Source: Pedobacter cryoconitis (lineage in GTDB: Bacteria; Bacteroidota; Bacteroidia; Sphingobacteriales; Sphingobacteriaceae). Taken from it: a stretch of 64,000 bases of DNA. The notes beneath the pieces were generated by a model that had not been told where the DNA came from, did no database searches, and saw nothing but the letters and a program-made list of their open reading frames with translations. The stretch covers positions 310,001 to 374,000 of the forward strand of contig NZ_JACHCG010000001.1 in NCBI RefSeq assembly GCF_014200595.1, read 5' to 3'. Made by a program: the position numbers and the translations under genes. Below, one piece after another: positions 1 through 9,785 of the stretch (the first letter of the stretch is position 1; every line of letters starts with the position of its first letter).

Positions 1-167
1 TTATAGAGGTGCCAGCCATTTAAAGTTTTGCCATCGAACAATAATTGATAGCCTTGCTCTTCCTCTTGCTTAGAAAGCTCGTTTTCCTTAGTTTTTGGAG
101 AACTGCATGAAGTAATGATAGCTGCTGTTAATACTGCGACTGTGAATAATGCGGTAATTTTTTTCAT
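1..167 (-). CDS. DUF1080 / 3-keto-disaccharide hydrolase-like lipoprotein, N-terminal part
   Basis: The N-terminal 55 residues of a secreted lipoprotein that runs off the left edge. The start MKKITALFTVAVLTAAIITSC has a Lys-rich n-region, a hydrophobic core and a lipobox ending in Cys, so it is probably lipidated. The mature part reaches LLFDGKTLNGWHLY, the hallmark opening of the DUF1080 concanavalin-like fold (LFDGxxLxGW), known from 3-keto-disaccharide hydrolases and many Bacteroidetes glycan-degradation proteins. The enzyme activity is inferred from the family only, because the catalytic part lies outside the window. Confidence 0.8.
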   Translation of the reverse strand, partial: MKKITALFTVAVLTAAIITSCSSPKTKENELSKQEEEQGYQLLFDGKTLNGWHLY

Positions 168-254
168 AAAAAATACGGTATGACAATTATTTAAATGGAC
201 ACTCTATTTGCGAATATAAGCAATTTTGCATTTATTTGCAATAAGTTGAAATGT

Positions 255-412
255 ATGAAAATTAAAAATATAATATTCGATTTAGGAGATGTCCTGCTCG
301 ACTGGAATCCCAGGTAGCAGCAAAGGAAGTGGGTATTTATGCAATACAGTTCTCAGCTCCACAATCCTTAAAAGGAGCGCTCAGGAACTTTGATATTATT
401 CTGCCTGGATAA
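255..412 (+). pseudogene. HAD-family phosphatase remnant with internal deletion
   Basis: The first 20 codons read MKIKNIIFDLGDVLLDWNPR and then stop. IIFDLGDVLLDWNP is the motif I region (DxDxxG/V type, here FDLGDV) of YihX-like HAD phosphatases. Immediately after, in the next frame, the sequence reads AAKEVGIYAIQF and continues to a stop at 410-412, which matches the C-terminal tail of the same family (AAKxxGxxAIxF). About 150 residues of the normal ~200-residue enzyme are missing and the two ends are out of frame. The 3' end overlaps the last codons of the convergent SnoaL gene by 17 bases, so the deletion scar is packed tightly against it. Confidence 0.7.
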
Positions 413-746
413 CGAAAGCTTTTAATTTGTCCATCTTACCCTCACGAAATTGCCAGACGTCGCAATAGGAATAATGCGTAATTTTTCCATCTTTATCTTT
501 CATGCTGATTTTCCCGACTGCGGTAACAAAATCACTTTCTCCAATGATGTGGTCGACTTCGAACTTTGGAGGTTCTGTATATGCTTTTGACATATATTGC
601 CGAACAGCTTCTTTCCCTTTTAAAGTTTCCTCGCCAACAAATGTCCATACTGTATCTTCAGTACAATAAGAAAGAAATCCTTCATAGTCACCTTCAGTAA
701 TAGCTGCGTTTGCTTTGATTAAAATATCTTTATTATTTTCAATCAT
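396..746 (-). CDS. SnoaL-like / NTF2-fold protein
   Basis: A 116-residue single-domain protein of the SnoaL/NTF2 alpha+beta barrel superfamily. It starts with a helix (IKANAAITEGDYEGFLSYC), then TEDTVWTFVGEETLKGKEAVRQYM, the usual pattern of an NTF2 cone, and ends with strands YSYCDVWQFREGKMDKLKAFV. Length is typical. Members are ketosteroid-isomerase-like enzymes or small-ligand binding proteins; the substrate cannot be read from the sequence. It lies 18 bases downstream of the SDR gene on the same strand, so the two are probably cotranscribed and may act on a common small molecule (inference). Confidence 0.85.
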   Translation of the reverse strand: MIENNKDILIKANAAITEGDYEGFLSYCTEDTVWTFVGEETLKGKEAVRQYMSKAYTEPPKFEVDHIIGESDFVTAVGKISMKDKDGKITHYSYCDVWQFREGKMDKLKAFVIQAE

Positions 747-764
747 TGATTAATTGTTTTTTAA

Positions 765-1487
765 TTATGGGTTCATTTTATTAAAATAGTCATTGATCAC
801 TTCATTGTTCGCATTTGCCCTTGTTTCACTCGTTCCAAATGTTAATTCTGTTTTTCCTTGTTTAAGCTGCTCAAATACAGATTCTACAAAATCGCTTACA
901 GCAGGGTGACCATCGTGTATGCCCTTTGCACCCAGATCTGTATTCAGTGCTGGTGGAATCATTTCAATCACTTCAATAGAAGACGGTTTAAGGAGATGGC
1001 GCAAGGAAAGAGTGAATGAACGCATAAATGCTTTTGTTGCACAATAAATGGGGATTTTTGAAAGTGGTATGAAGGCTAATCCTGAGGTAACATTAATTAT
1101 GGTATTCAGAGATTTTAAGTTGATGAACAGGTTTGCTAAATGAACGGGGGCTACAATATTTGTTGTGATTTCATGAGTAGCCTTTTGGTAAAAGTCAGGG
1201 TCTGAAATATCCATCCAGTTTTGTACACCAGCATTGTTAACCAGTACATTCAGATCATGATGATTTTCTGCAATCCAATTGTACAGGTCTATGCGATTTG
1301 CTTCAATATCCAGATCGCAGACTTTAGTAATTATAGAAGGAAATCTGTCCGCAATTTCTTTTAATGTTGCTTCGCGCCTGCCACAAATAATAACGGTATT
1401 GTTTTCTTTAATGAATCGCTCTGCAAGCCCCAGGCCAATACCACTGGCGCCGCCAGTAATTAAGATTTTATTGTTTGATATTTTCAT
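765..1487 (-). CDS. SDR-family oxidoreductase (DltE-like)
   Basis: A 240-residue classical short-chain dehydrogenase. The Rossmann nucleotide motif TGGASGIG is at residues 11-18, NNAG at about 87-90, and the catalytic YCATK (YxxxK) near 149-153, preceded by a Ser in NVTSG. RR after IICG suggests NADP(H) preference (inference). The tail diverges from sugar epimerases and resembles the DltE-like group common in Bacteroidetes. It is first of a two-gene minus-strand unit with the SnoaL protein. A 22-bp perfect palindrome lies about 85 bases upstream and may be its operator. The window ends in another SDR of the same general type. Confidence 0.9.
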   Translation of the reverse strand: MKISNNKILITGGASGIGLGLAERFIKENNTVIICGRREATLKEIADRFPSIITKVCDLDIEANRIDLYNWIAENHHDLNVLVNNAGVQNWMDISDPDFYQKATHEITTNIVAPVHLANLFINLKSLNTIINVTSGLAFIPLSKIPIYCATKAFMRSFTLSLRHLLKPSSIEVIEMIPPALNTDLGAKGIHDGHPAVSDFVESVFEQLKQGKTELTFGTSETRANANNEVINDYFNKMNP

Positions 1488-1570
1488 CTTTATTATAGCT
1501 TATAAATGATGTACAGTAGACCATTACTAAATATAATAGAATAAATATTCAAATCTTGAAATTTAATTCA

Positions 1571-1592
1571 TATAAACCAAATTTGGTTTATA
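1571..1592. promoter_or_regulatory. 22-bp perfect palindrome, candidate orphan operator
   Basis: The arms TATAAACCAAA/TTTGGTTTATA pair over all 22 bases. It lies between the divergent SDR and GGCT-like genes. The size and symmetry suit a dimeric TetR, MarR or HxlR type repressor, but no such regulator gene is adjacent. There is no T-run, so it is not a terminator. Confidence 0.5.
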
Positions 1593-1593
1593 G

Positions 1594-1734
1594 CTAAAAG
1601 GTAACCTTGATAAATTTTGCGGGGAAAATGGTTTTGGTAACTATATTCGCAATCTTCTTGATCCGGGATCTTTATATTCCTTTTGGAGAAGATATAGTAC
1701 AGTTAAAAAATTGAGTAAAAAACATGAATACTGA
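1594..1734 (+). pseudogene. Possible gene remnant (46-residue open tail, no start codon)
   Basis: An open frame of 46 codons directly after the palindrome contains CGENGFGNYIRNLLDPGSL and then YSFWRRYSTVKKLSKKHEY before a stop. The composition looks protein-like (aromatic and charged residues in plausible spacing), yet no ATG, GTG or TTG start precedes it and a stop is just upstream. It could be the 3' end of a gene lost by deletion. I do not recognise the family. It overlaps the first codons of the next gene in another frame. Confidence 0.22.
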
Positions 1735-2062
1735 AAATTTATTTTCCTACGGAACTCTACAGCACAAAAGTGTACAGATAGAAAACTACGGCAGAACGCT
1801 GGAAGGGCAATTGGATAAGCTAACTGGATATACCCTGTCTATGATTGAAATTACTGATGCAGCAGTAATAGCCTTAAGTGGGGCTGCACATCATCCTATG
1901 GTCAAACATACAGGTATTGTAACCGATGTAGTTGATGGGATGGTTTTTGAAATTTCAGCTGATGAACTTAAACGAACAGATGAATATGAAGTTGACGATT
2001 ATAAAAGGGTACAGGTAATACTGGAATCAGGAAAAAAGGCCTGGGTATATATAAATGCATAG
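1724..2062 (+). CDS. Gamma-glutamylcyclotransferase / AIG2-like protein
   Basis: A 112-residue GGCT-fold protein. FSYGTLQ at residues 7-13 is the family's substrate-binding loop (YGTL). It is followed by GYTLSMIEI, VVDGMVFEIS, the acidic DEYEVDDYKR segment, which contains the position of the conserved catalytic Glu in this family, and the final AWVYI. Family members cleave gamma-glutamyl or related amide bonds; the specific substrate is unknown. It is a single gene, 86 bases before the GH97 gene on the same strand. Confidence 0.85.
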   Translation: MNTENLFSYGTLQHKSVQIENYGRTLEGQLDKLTGYTLSMIEITDAAVIALSGAAHHPMVKHTGIVTDVVDGMVFEISADELKRTDEYEVDDYKRVQVILESGKKAWVYINA

Positions 2063-2112
2063 ATTACCAGTACTTCAGCTATTTTTGTAAAAATTGATAA
2101 CCAGGATAATAA

Positions 2113-4290
<2,178 letters not shown>

Positions 4291-4298
4291 TTTATAAC

Positions 4299-4348
4299 CA
4301 TCGCTTTACTTGTAAATATCATTAGTATACTTTGCAAGTAAAGCGATG
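4299..4348. terminator. Convergent inverted repeat between GH97 and serine hydrolase
   Basis: Perfect 14-bp arms CATCGCTTTACTTG (4299-4312) and CAAGTAAAGCGATG (4335-4348) are separated by 22 bases. The right arm lies in the last codons of the serine hydrolase and the left arm at its stop, so the coding end doubles as a stem. There is no clear T-run; it may act as an mRNA 3' end or as a weak bidirectional terminator. Confidence 0.45.
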
Positions 4349-5508
4349 ATTTCTGATTTATCAGCTAAATACCGGTCACACAAAAATACGCCGCCCTGGC
4401 GTGTTGCAGGATTGAAGAAAAGGAAAGAACTTACTCCAGGATCATCTCCATCATGGCCAATAGTACCGTTCGTATAAAGGTTCCAGAATATACCTTTATT
4501 CCGGTTAGCCAAACTAATTCCTTTAGGCGGGTTGTCTTTTGAAAATTGTGGTGTGAACATCGTTTGGTATGACTCTTTGCTTAAAAGGCTTTGATTGCCA
4601 TGATAATCATTAATCAGGGCTATCAGATATTTGCTCAGGTCGGTTGTGTTTGTTCTGAGCCCACCATCGGGATAGGTGATACATTCATAAAATGGGAATG
4701 ACGTTTCCAGATCATAATAGTGTCTGGCATATTGAGCTAACTTCTGAGTATTTAAAAACCAACTGGAATTTTGCATTTTAAGTGGTTTTAAGATATATTT
4801 TTCTGTAAACTCAGCGTAAGTCATGCCTGATTTGACTTCAATAAGGTAAGCCGCCAGGGCAGATCCAATATTGCTGTAATGAGACGAACTACCCGGTTCG
4901 CTGTCAGCAAAGTTGCCCGTGTTATAATATTTTCCATCACCCGAAAGGTAGTCCTGTAAAAATGCTTTGAGTGACGAGCTGTTAACCTTTTTGTGATAGC
5001 CCATATCTTGTAATACTTTATATGCCGAAACATCATATGCAGCAAATCCTTCATCAAATTGGTAGGTATCAGGGAAAATTGCAGGATTATCAAGGATGCT
5101 GGAACTATGGTTACTCAATTCTCTTACCGTAATACCGGCCGTTGGATAACTGGGGTTTATTACTTTGAAAGGGAGTATGTCGTTGATCTTGGTTTCTAAG
5201 TTGAAATAGCCTGACTCCACTGCTTTCATTAAGGCAATCGCAAGAAAAGTTTTACTTACAGAGCCAATAACCTGTATAGTTTGCGCTGAGTATTTGGTTT
5301 TTTTTGCCACATCAGCATAGCCAAAATTCTGTTCGTATATGATTTTCTTTGAATCAACCAATACAACAGACATACCAGTTAAACTTTCTTTTTTAACTAT
5401 TTGAGCTAGTGATGTGGTAAGCGAATCAAATCTGGACTGCCCATGAGCAATCTGTGTGCAAACGCAAAGCAATGTGCTTCCAATAATCAACTGTTTCCAT
5501 TTTTTCAT
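4306..5508 (-). CDS. Serine hydrolase, class C beta-lactamase fold (PF00144)
   Basis: A 400-residue secreted serine hydrolase. The start at 5508 gives a clean signal peptide (MKKWKQLIIGSTLLCVCTQIAHG); a longer frame begins at 5589 inside a palindrome and is unlikely. The catalytic SxxK is SVSK at residues 83-86 of this form, the Tyr motif is YSN in SSSHYSNIG, and the third motif is HDG in IGHDGDDPG. These are the penicillin-binding-protein/esterase elements. Family members include esterases, D-aminopeptidases and beta-lactamases, so the substrate is open. A 53-bp hairpin sits just upstream, between it and the divergent DinB gene. Confidence 0.9.
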   Translation of the reverse strand: MKKWKQLIIGSTLLCVCTQIAHGQSRFDSLTTSLAQIVKKESLTGMSVVLVDSKKIIYEQNFGYADVAKKTKYSAQTIQVIGSVSKTFLAIALMKAVESGYFNLETKINDILPFKVINPSYPTAGITVRELSNHSSSILDNPAIFPDTYQFDEGFAAYDVSAYKVLQDMGYHKKVNSSSLKAFLQDYLSGDGKYYNTGNFADSEPGSSSHYSNIGSALAAYLIEVKSGMTYAEFTEKYILKPLKMQNSSWFLNTQKLAQYARHYYDLETSFPFYECITYPDGGLRTNTTDLSKYLIALINDYHGNQSLLSKESYQTMFTPQFSKDNPPKGISLANRNKGIFWNLYTNGTIGHDGDDPGVSSFLFFNPATRQGGVFLCDRYLADKSEIIALLAKYTNDIYK

Positions 5509-5551
5509 CCTGATCAATCTTAGCAGGCTCATAGAATTGGCCAGCAGGAAG

Positions 5552-5604
5552 ATACTACAATCCATAATGACTAAAGAAACTTTATTCATTATGGATTGTA
5601 GTAT
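5552..5604. repeat. 53-bp near-perfect palindrome
   Basis: The outer 19-bp arms run 5552-5570 and 5586-5604 and pair exactly (ATACTACAATCC... against ...GGATTGTAGTAT). Inside, TAAAG/CTTTA pair again around a three-base loop, so 24 of 25 base pairs match. It lies in the divergent region between the serine hydrolase and DinB genes. No T-run follows on either side. Confidence 0.85.
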
Positions 5605-5647
5605 TAATATTGATTTATAAATTATTACGAATATTTAACTTCATCAA

Positions 5648-6109
5648 ATGGAACTCTTAACTGAAGAACTAAAAAAACTATTAATCAGCGGCGGTGCCCA
5701 TGTGAGTGTAAAAGATGCTATAGCAGATATTCCTTTTGAACTGCTTGGCGAAAGGCCATATGGTTTACCTTATAGTATCTGGCAGCTTGTTGAACATATC
5801 AGAATTGCCCAGTGGGATATGCTGGAATTTAGTAAAGACGGCAACCATAAATCGCCAAAGTGGCCCGATGAATATTGGCCAAAAGAAAATGCTCCGGCAG
5901 ATAAAAATAGTTGGGATAAAACTGTGAAACAGATTGATGATGATTTAAAAGCATTTATTGAATTGGTTGAGCAGCGGGATCTATATGAACCTATTCCGCA
6001 TGGAAGTGGACAAAACATTTTGAGGGAAGCGCTTCAAATTGCCGATCATAATGCCTATCATACTGCTGAAATTATAGTCATCAGGCGTTTATTGGGTATC
6101 TGGAAATAA
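5648..6109 (+). CDS. DinB-family protein (four-helix bundle, metal-binding)
   Basis: A 153-residue DinB/YfiT-like protein. The three conserved metal-ligand histidines are visible: His50 in LVEHIRIAQ, and two in DHNAYHTAEI near residues 133-137. Length is normal. The fold is a four-helix bundle; some relatives are bacillithiol or mycothiol S-transferases, others are uncharacterised. No neighbouring gene fixes its substrate. It is transcribed away from the serine hydrolase, with the 53-bp palindrome in between. Confidence 0.88.
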   Translation: MELLTEELKKLLISGGAHVSVKDAIADIPFELLGERPYGLPYSIWQLVEHIRIAQWDMLEFSKDGNHKSPKWPDEYWPKENAPADKNSWDKTVKQIDDDLKAFIELVEQRDLYEPIPHGSGQNILREALQIADHNAYHTAEIIVIRRLLGIWK

Positions 6110-6131
6110 GCTATTAATGATAAAAAATAAG

Positions 6132-6153
6132 CAGCCTGGTTTATACCAGGCTG
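6132..6153 (-). terminator. Terminator of the ECF42-OYE operon
   Basis: The stem CAGCCTGG/CCAGGCTG has a six-base loop. Read on the minus strand it is followed by TTATTTTTTATC. The stop codon of the OYE gene lies in the loop. Confidence 0.75.
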
Positions 6154-7226
6154 TTCAACGCTTCTTTATTAAATCCCTGGAATTCATTCATCCGGTCTTC
6201 CTTCACTTTTTGGACCCAGTAAGGGTCTGCTAAGATAGATCTGCCAACTGCTACCAGATCAAATTCATTAGTATCCATTCTTCGGATGAGTTCATCAATA
6301 GAGGTTGGCGATGAATTTTCGCCTGTAAAGATTGTTGTAACGTCATTATCCAAACCCACCGAACCAACTGTAATTGTGGCTTTTCCAGTTAGTTTTTTTG
6401 CCCATCCTGCCAGGTTGAGATTTGATCCCGCAAACTCAGGCTCCCAAAACCGGCGGGTCGAACAATGGAAAATATCGATGCCTGCATCTGCCAGTGGGGT
6501 TAACCAGGAGGCTAACTCCTGCGGATTTTTAGCCAGCTTGCTGTGGAAATCACTGAACCGCCATTGTGATAAGCGGATCATCAGTGCAAAATCTTCTCCA
6601 ACCTTTTGACGAACTTCTTTTGTTACTTCTATGGCAAAACGACTTCGCTCTGCTAAAGTTTTTCCGCCAAAAAAATCACTTCTTTTATTGGTGTTTTCCC
6701 AAAAAAACTGATCTATCAAATAGCCATGCGCTCCCTGGATCTCCACGCTATTAAACCCCATTCTTTTTGCATGCGCTGCGGCACACCCAAAAGCAGTAAT
6801 CGTATCTGCAATGTCACTATCGGTCATTGCTTTTCCATTGCCTCGTGTTGAAGGCCCTTCAAATGGGGCGGGAGGCAGCCATCCGGAATGATGATTTTCC
6901 TGGATTCCTATGTGCCATAGTTGCGGTGCCATTTGTCCGCCGGCCTGGAGTACTCCGTCAATAACCTGCTGCCATCCTGCCAGTGAATCATCCTTATAAA
7001 AATCAGGCACATCAGGTTCATTTCCGGCAGATGGACGGTCAATTATCGTTCCTTCAGAGATAATTAAGCCTACTTCTCCTTCAGCTCTTTTTTTATAATA
7101 ATTTGCAACATCGGCTGTTGGAATCCCGGCAGGAGAAAATGACCTTGTCATTGGTGACATTACAAAACGGTTTCTTGTATTTAATGATTTCAGGCGGAAA
7201 GGCCTGAATAAACTTTCAGTGTTCAT
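6141..7226 (-). CDS. Old yellow enzyme family NADH:flavin oxidoreductase
   Basis: A 361-residue FMN-dependent ene-reductase barrel. The N-terminus LFRPFRLKSLNTRNRFVMSPMTR is the classic OYE opening, with PQLWHIG in strand 3 and GAHGYLIDQFFWENTNKRSD in the active-site/phosphate loop region; AVGRSILADPYW near the end binds the FMN phosphate. Members reduce activated C=C bonds or nitro groups with NAD(P)H. Its start overlaps the end of the sigma-factor gene by 11 bases, so it is translationally coupled as the third gene of the ECF42 operon and is a probable effector of that system. Confidence 0.93.
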   Translation of the reverse strand: MNTESLFRPFRLKSLNTRNRFVMSPMTRSFSPAGIPTADVANYYKKRAEGEVGLIISEGTIIDRPSAGNEPDVPDFYKDDSLAGWQQVIDGVLQAGGQMAPQLWHIGIQENHHSGWLPPAPFEGPSTRGNGKAMTDSDIADTITAFGCAAAHAKRMGFNSVEIQGAHGYLIDQFFWENTNKRSDFFGGKTLAERSRFAIEVTKEVRQKVGEDFALMIRLSQWRFSDFHSKLAKNPQELASWLTPLADAGIDIFHCSTRRFWEPEFAGSNLNLAGWAKKLTGKATITVGSVGLDNDVTTIFTGENSSPTSIDELIRRMDTNEFDLVAVGRSILADPYWVQKVKEDRMNEFQGFNKEALNSLV

Positions 7227-8469
7227 TTTCGTCTGATTTTTTCTTATTAAGTTTTTCCATCTCTCTATTTAGGGTTTCTTTTTCAGGGAGAGATTTTGTT
7301 AGGGTAATCGCCTTTTGATAGTAATCAATTGCCTTAGCTGCTGCGGTATCTTTATGCAAGTAGGCGAGTAAAGCATAATATTCACTATGGCCTGTAAGTT
7401 TTAACTTTTCAACTTCTTGTATACCTCTTTCATTTCCATAAACTCTGGCGAGTGCAAAGGTTCTGTTCAGTGCGGTTACCGGAGAATATTCTATCAGGAT
7501 AAGCTGATTGTATAATTGTAAAATGTGTTCCCATTTATGCTGATCTGTAGGGCTGGTATGCCAATAAGCGATGCCGGCCTCTAAATGGTATTTTGAGATT
7601 TCCGTTCCTGAACAAGCATTCACCAGGTAATAATTCCCTTTGTCAATCAGCTCCTGGCTCCATAAACTTTTATCCTGATGCTCATACAAAATAGTCTCTC
7701 CTGAATCATTGGCTCTTGCTGCTAACCTGGAACTCTGAAAACACATTAATGCAAGTAACGCATTAGTCTGAGGGGTATTTGTCCATTCGTTTTCTGTCAA
7801 AAAGAGGGTAAGTCTGATCGCTTCTGAACAAAGCTCTTTTCTAATGGGCTGGTTGTTGGACTTAGAGAAATAACCTTCATTAAACAAAAGATACAAGGTT
7901 CTTAAAACAGTATCAAGTCTGGAAGAAATACTATCTTGTTTTAATGTTCTGATTTGAAAATTATCCTGGCGAAGTACATTTTTTGCTCTGAGTAACCGTT
8001 TCTTGATCGTTTCTTTTTTGCTGAGAAAGGCATCTGCAATTTCCTCTATACTGAATCCGCAAAGAATTTGAAGCGCCAGGCAGATTTGTGCTTCGGTAGA
8101 ATTTCCCGGATTGCAAACTGCGAAAATCATCGCTAGCTGGCTGTCCGAAATACTTTCTTCATTAAAGTCCGGATCGGCCTCCAACTCTTCATGCTTAATT
8201 TCTCTTTTTACCTGCGCTTCAAAGATCGCATGTCTTTTCAGGTAATCCTTAGTTTTGTTTTTAGCAACAGCATAGAGCCAGGCTACTGGATTTTCGGGCA
8301 GACCATTCAAATCCCAGACCTCAGTTGCTTTTAGAAATGTTTCACTCACAATGTCTTCCGCAACCACTATGTTTCCCAATCCAAAATGGCGGCATAATAC
8401 TGCTGTCATCCTGGTATATTCTAACCTGAATAGCTGAGGAATAAGCGCTTGATTTCTAGTTACTGACAT
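7216..8469 (-). CDS. ECF42-type RNA polymerase sigma factor with C-terminal extension
   Basis: A 417-residue sigma factor, far longer than a normal ECF (~180). Region 2 spans roughly residues 10-80 (AEDIVSETFLKATEVWD... NPVAWLYAVAKNKTKDYLKR). Region 4 is near 125-175 (CGFSIEEIADAFLSKKETIKKRLLRAKNVLR). The remaining ~230 residues form an alpha-helical, TPR-like domain (DUF6596 type). This layout plus a YCII/DGPF-type partner immediately upstream identifies group ECF42, where the extension is needed for activity (family knowledge). The partner gene ends five bases before it and the OYE gene overlaps its end, so all three form one operon. Confidence 0.92.
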   Translation of the reverse strand: MSVTRNQALIPQLFRLEYTRMTAVLCRHFGLGNIVVAEDIVSETFLKATEVWDLNGLPENPVAWLYAVAKNKTKDYLKRHAIFEAQVKREIKHEELEADPDFNEESISDSQLAMIFAVCNPGNSTEAQICLALQILCGFSIEEIADAFLSKKETIKKRLLRAKNVLRQDNFQIRTLKQDSISSRLDTVLRTLYLLFNEGYFSKSNNQPIRKELCSEAIRLTLFLTENEWTNTPQTNALLALMCFQSSRLAARANDSGETILYEHQDKSLWSQELIDKGNYYLVNACSGTEISKYHLEAGIAYWHTSPTDQHKWEHILQLYNQLILIEYSPVTALNRTFALARVYGNERGIQEVEKLKLTGHSEYYALLAYLHKDTAAAKAIDYYQKAITLTKSLPEKETLNREMEKLNKKKSDENEH

Positions 8470-8474
8470 TAGCT

Positions 8475-8801
8475 TTACAGTACTTCTCTTACTTCTATAC
8501 TACCACCCGTTTTGAAGATGGGATTACCTTTTGCAAACTCCACTGCTTCATCAATAGTCTCTGTTTTTACGATGATATAACCACTGATAAATTCTTTGAT
8601 TTCCGCATAGGGGCCATCGGTTACTACGTTGCCGGGCTTCACTGTTCTGGCATTTACCGTAGATAAGGTATTGCCTTTGTCAGCCAGTTTGTTTTGAGCA
8701 GCAATACCAGCCAGCCAGTTCATTCTTTCCTGGATTTGTTCAGGTGATGGCTTTACATTAGAAGCATTATTCAGCCTGAAGATTAATAAGAATTCTTTCA
8801 T
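8475..8801 (-). CDS. YCII-related (DGPF-type) protein, ECF42 partner
   Basis: A 108-residue ferredoxin-like YCII-domain protein. The signature of ECF42-linked members, DGPFxE, appears here as DGPYAEIKEF, followed by GYIIVKTETIDEAVEFAKGNP and the C-terminal GGSIEVREV strand. It is the first gene of the minus-strand operon with the sigma factor and OYE. DGPF proteins are often ECF42 targets; their biochemical role is not settled. The Phe-to-Tyr change in the motif is conservative. Confidence 0.9.
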   Translation of the reverse strand: MKEFLLIFRLNNASNVKPSPEQIQERMNWLAGIAAQNKLADKGNTLSTVNARTVKPGNVVTDGPYAEIKEFISGYIIVKTETIDEAVEFAKGNPIFKTGGSIEVREVL

Positions 8802-8832
8802 CGTTTGTAAATTTTAAATGTTTTGCAGCTAT

Positions 8833-8859
8833 GACGATTGAATCTTAAAGATGGGGACA
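8833..8859 (-). promoter_or_regulatory. Candidate ECF-type promoter of the YCII-ECF42-OYE operon
   Basis: On the minus strand the sequence reads TGTCCC, then 17 bases, then CGTC, about 30 bases before the YCII start. TGTC(GA) with a CGA/CGTC-like -10 resembles ECF promoters, including those reported for ECF42. It suggests autoregulation. The match is short, so this is an inference. Confidence 0.3.
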
Positions 8860-8893
8860 AAAAATATTTATTTTTTAAGAATTACGATAGAAG

Positions 8894-9697
8894 CTATTTC
8901 AACGATTCCAACATTCGGGCAAGTTCAGCCGGCATAGTGATCATAGCATCGTGTCCTGTTTTCAGCTCCAGGTACTTCCAATCCTTACTGGTTTTTGTCT
9001 CTTCTGCAAATGGCTTGATAGCGCGGAGTTCAGGATTTGTACAGGCAATATAAGTAAGTGGCAGCTGATTTCCATAAGGATGTTTGAGTACTAAGGGCTG
9101 CGTGAAAGTTCTAAAAGGTTGATTTGTTAGGCGTTCATTTACCCATGTAACATCATGTGCATCGGTTATTCCAAAAAACTCAGCCGACAAAAATGGAAGA
9201 CTTAACCCTTTGTCAAATTGCATAGCGGACTTTATAAAGTTCTCCCGGATATCTTTCGGGCTCACGTCCAGTGCGCTTTGTCCATTTTTCATGAGCATGG
9301 CATCAAGAAACACTAGTTTTGACAATCTTTCCGGAATAAGATCTGCGACACCTGCAATAACAGCGCCGGCATAACTATGACCTACCAGAATGACATTGTG
9401 GAGGTCTTCTGCCAGGATCAGATTGACAATATCTGTAATATGGGTATTCAGATCAACCTTGCTATTCAAAGTATTTTGATGTTCTCCAAGTCCGCTCAAT
9501 GTTGGGGTATAAACAAGATCTCCATCAGCGCGTAGTTGTTTACTCACTTTTTGCCAGCACCAGCTTCCATGAAATGCACCGTGTACCAGTACAAAAGCGG
9601 GTGGATCTTTCATCGGTTGGGCACTGGTCTGGAAAGCGAAAATGACGGAAATTAGCAGGAGGTAAAATGACTTAAGATGAATTAATTTTATTTTCAT
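8894..9697 (-). CDS. Secreted alpha/beta hydrolase (EstC/methylesterase-like)
   Basis: A 267-residue protein with an N-terminal signal peptide ending near FQTSAQ. The oxyanion loop is VHGAFHGSWCW (residues 38-48), the nucleophile elbow is GHSYAG with Ser108, and the catalytic His is in LKTGHDAMIT near the C-terminus. This set is typical of salicylate-esterase/EstC-like enzymes that hydrolyse small esters. The export signal places it in the periplasm. It is divergent from an HxlR gene, with a candidate operator between them, so that regulator probably controls it. Confidence 0.9.
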   Translation of the reverse strand: MKIKLIHLKSFYLLLISVIFAFQTSAQPMKDPPAFVLVHGAFHGSWCWQKVSKQLRADGDLVYTPTLSGLGEHQNTLNSKVDLNTHITDIVNLILAEDLHNVILVGHSYAGAVIAGVADLIPERLSKLVFLDAMLMKNGQSALDVSPKDIRENFIKSAMQFDKGLSLPFLSAEFFGITDAHDVTWVNERLTNQPFRTFTQPLVLKHPYGNQLPLTYIACTNPELRAIKPFAEETKTSKDWKYLELKTGHDAMITMPAELARMLESLK

Positions 9698-9750
9698 AAT
9701 GATTTATTTTGTGAATGTAAATGTCGCTGTGTGCATTTGTTCAGACAATA

Positions 9751-9768
9751 ACTCACCCTAAAGTGAGT
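9751..9768. promoter_or_regulatory. Candidate HxlR operator (6-bp arms, 6-bp spacer)
   Basis: ACTCAC and GTGAGT are separated by six bases, 18 bases before the HxlR start and in the divergent region with the hydrolase. Other HxlR genes in this window have inverted repeats with the same spacer. Confidence 0.5.
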
Positions 9769-9785
9769 ATCAATTCTAATTCATT

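Noticed and set aside
5509..5589. Longer N-terminus of the serine hydrolase from an ATG at 5589
   Set aside because: The extra codons run through the 53-bp palindrome and put residues ahead of a perfect signal peptide that starts at 5508.
8838..9053. 71-codon plus-strand frame across the hydrolase 3' end
   Set aside because: Overlaps the clearly coding minus-strand alpha/beta hydrolase and has no recognisable motif.
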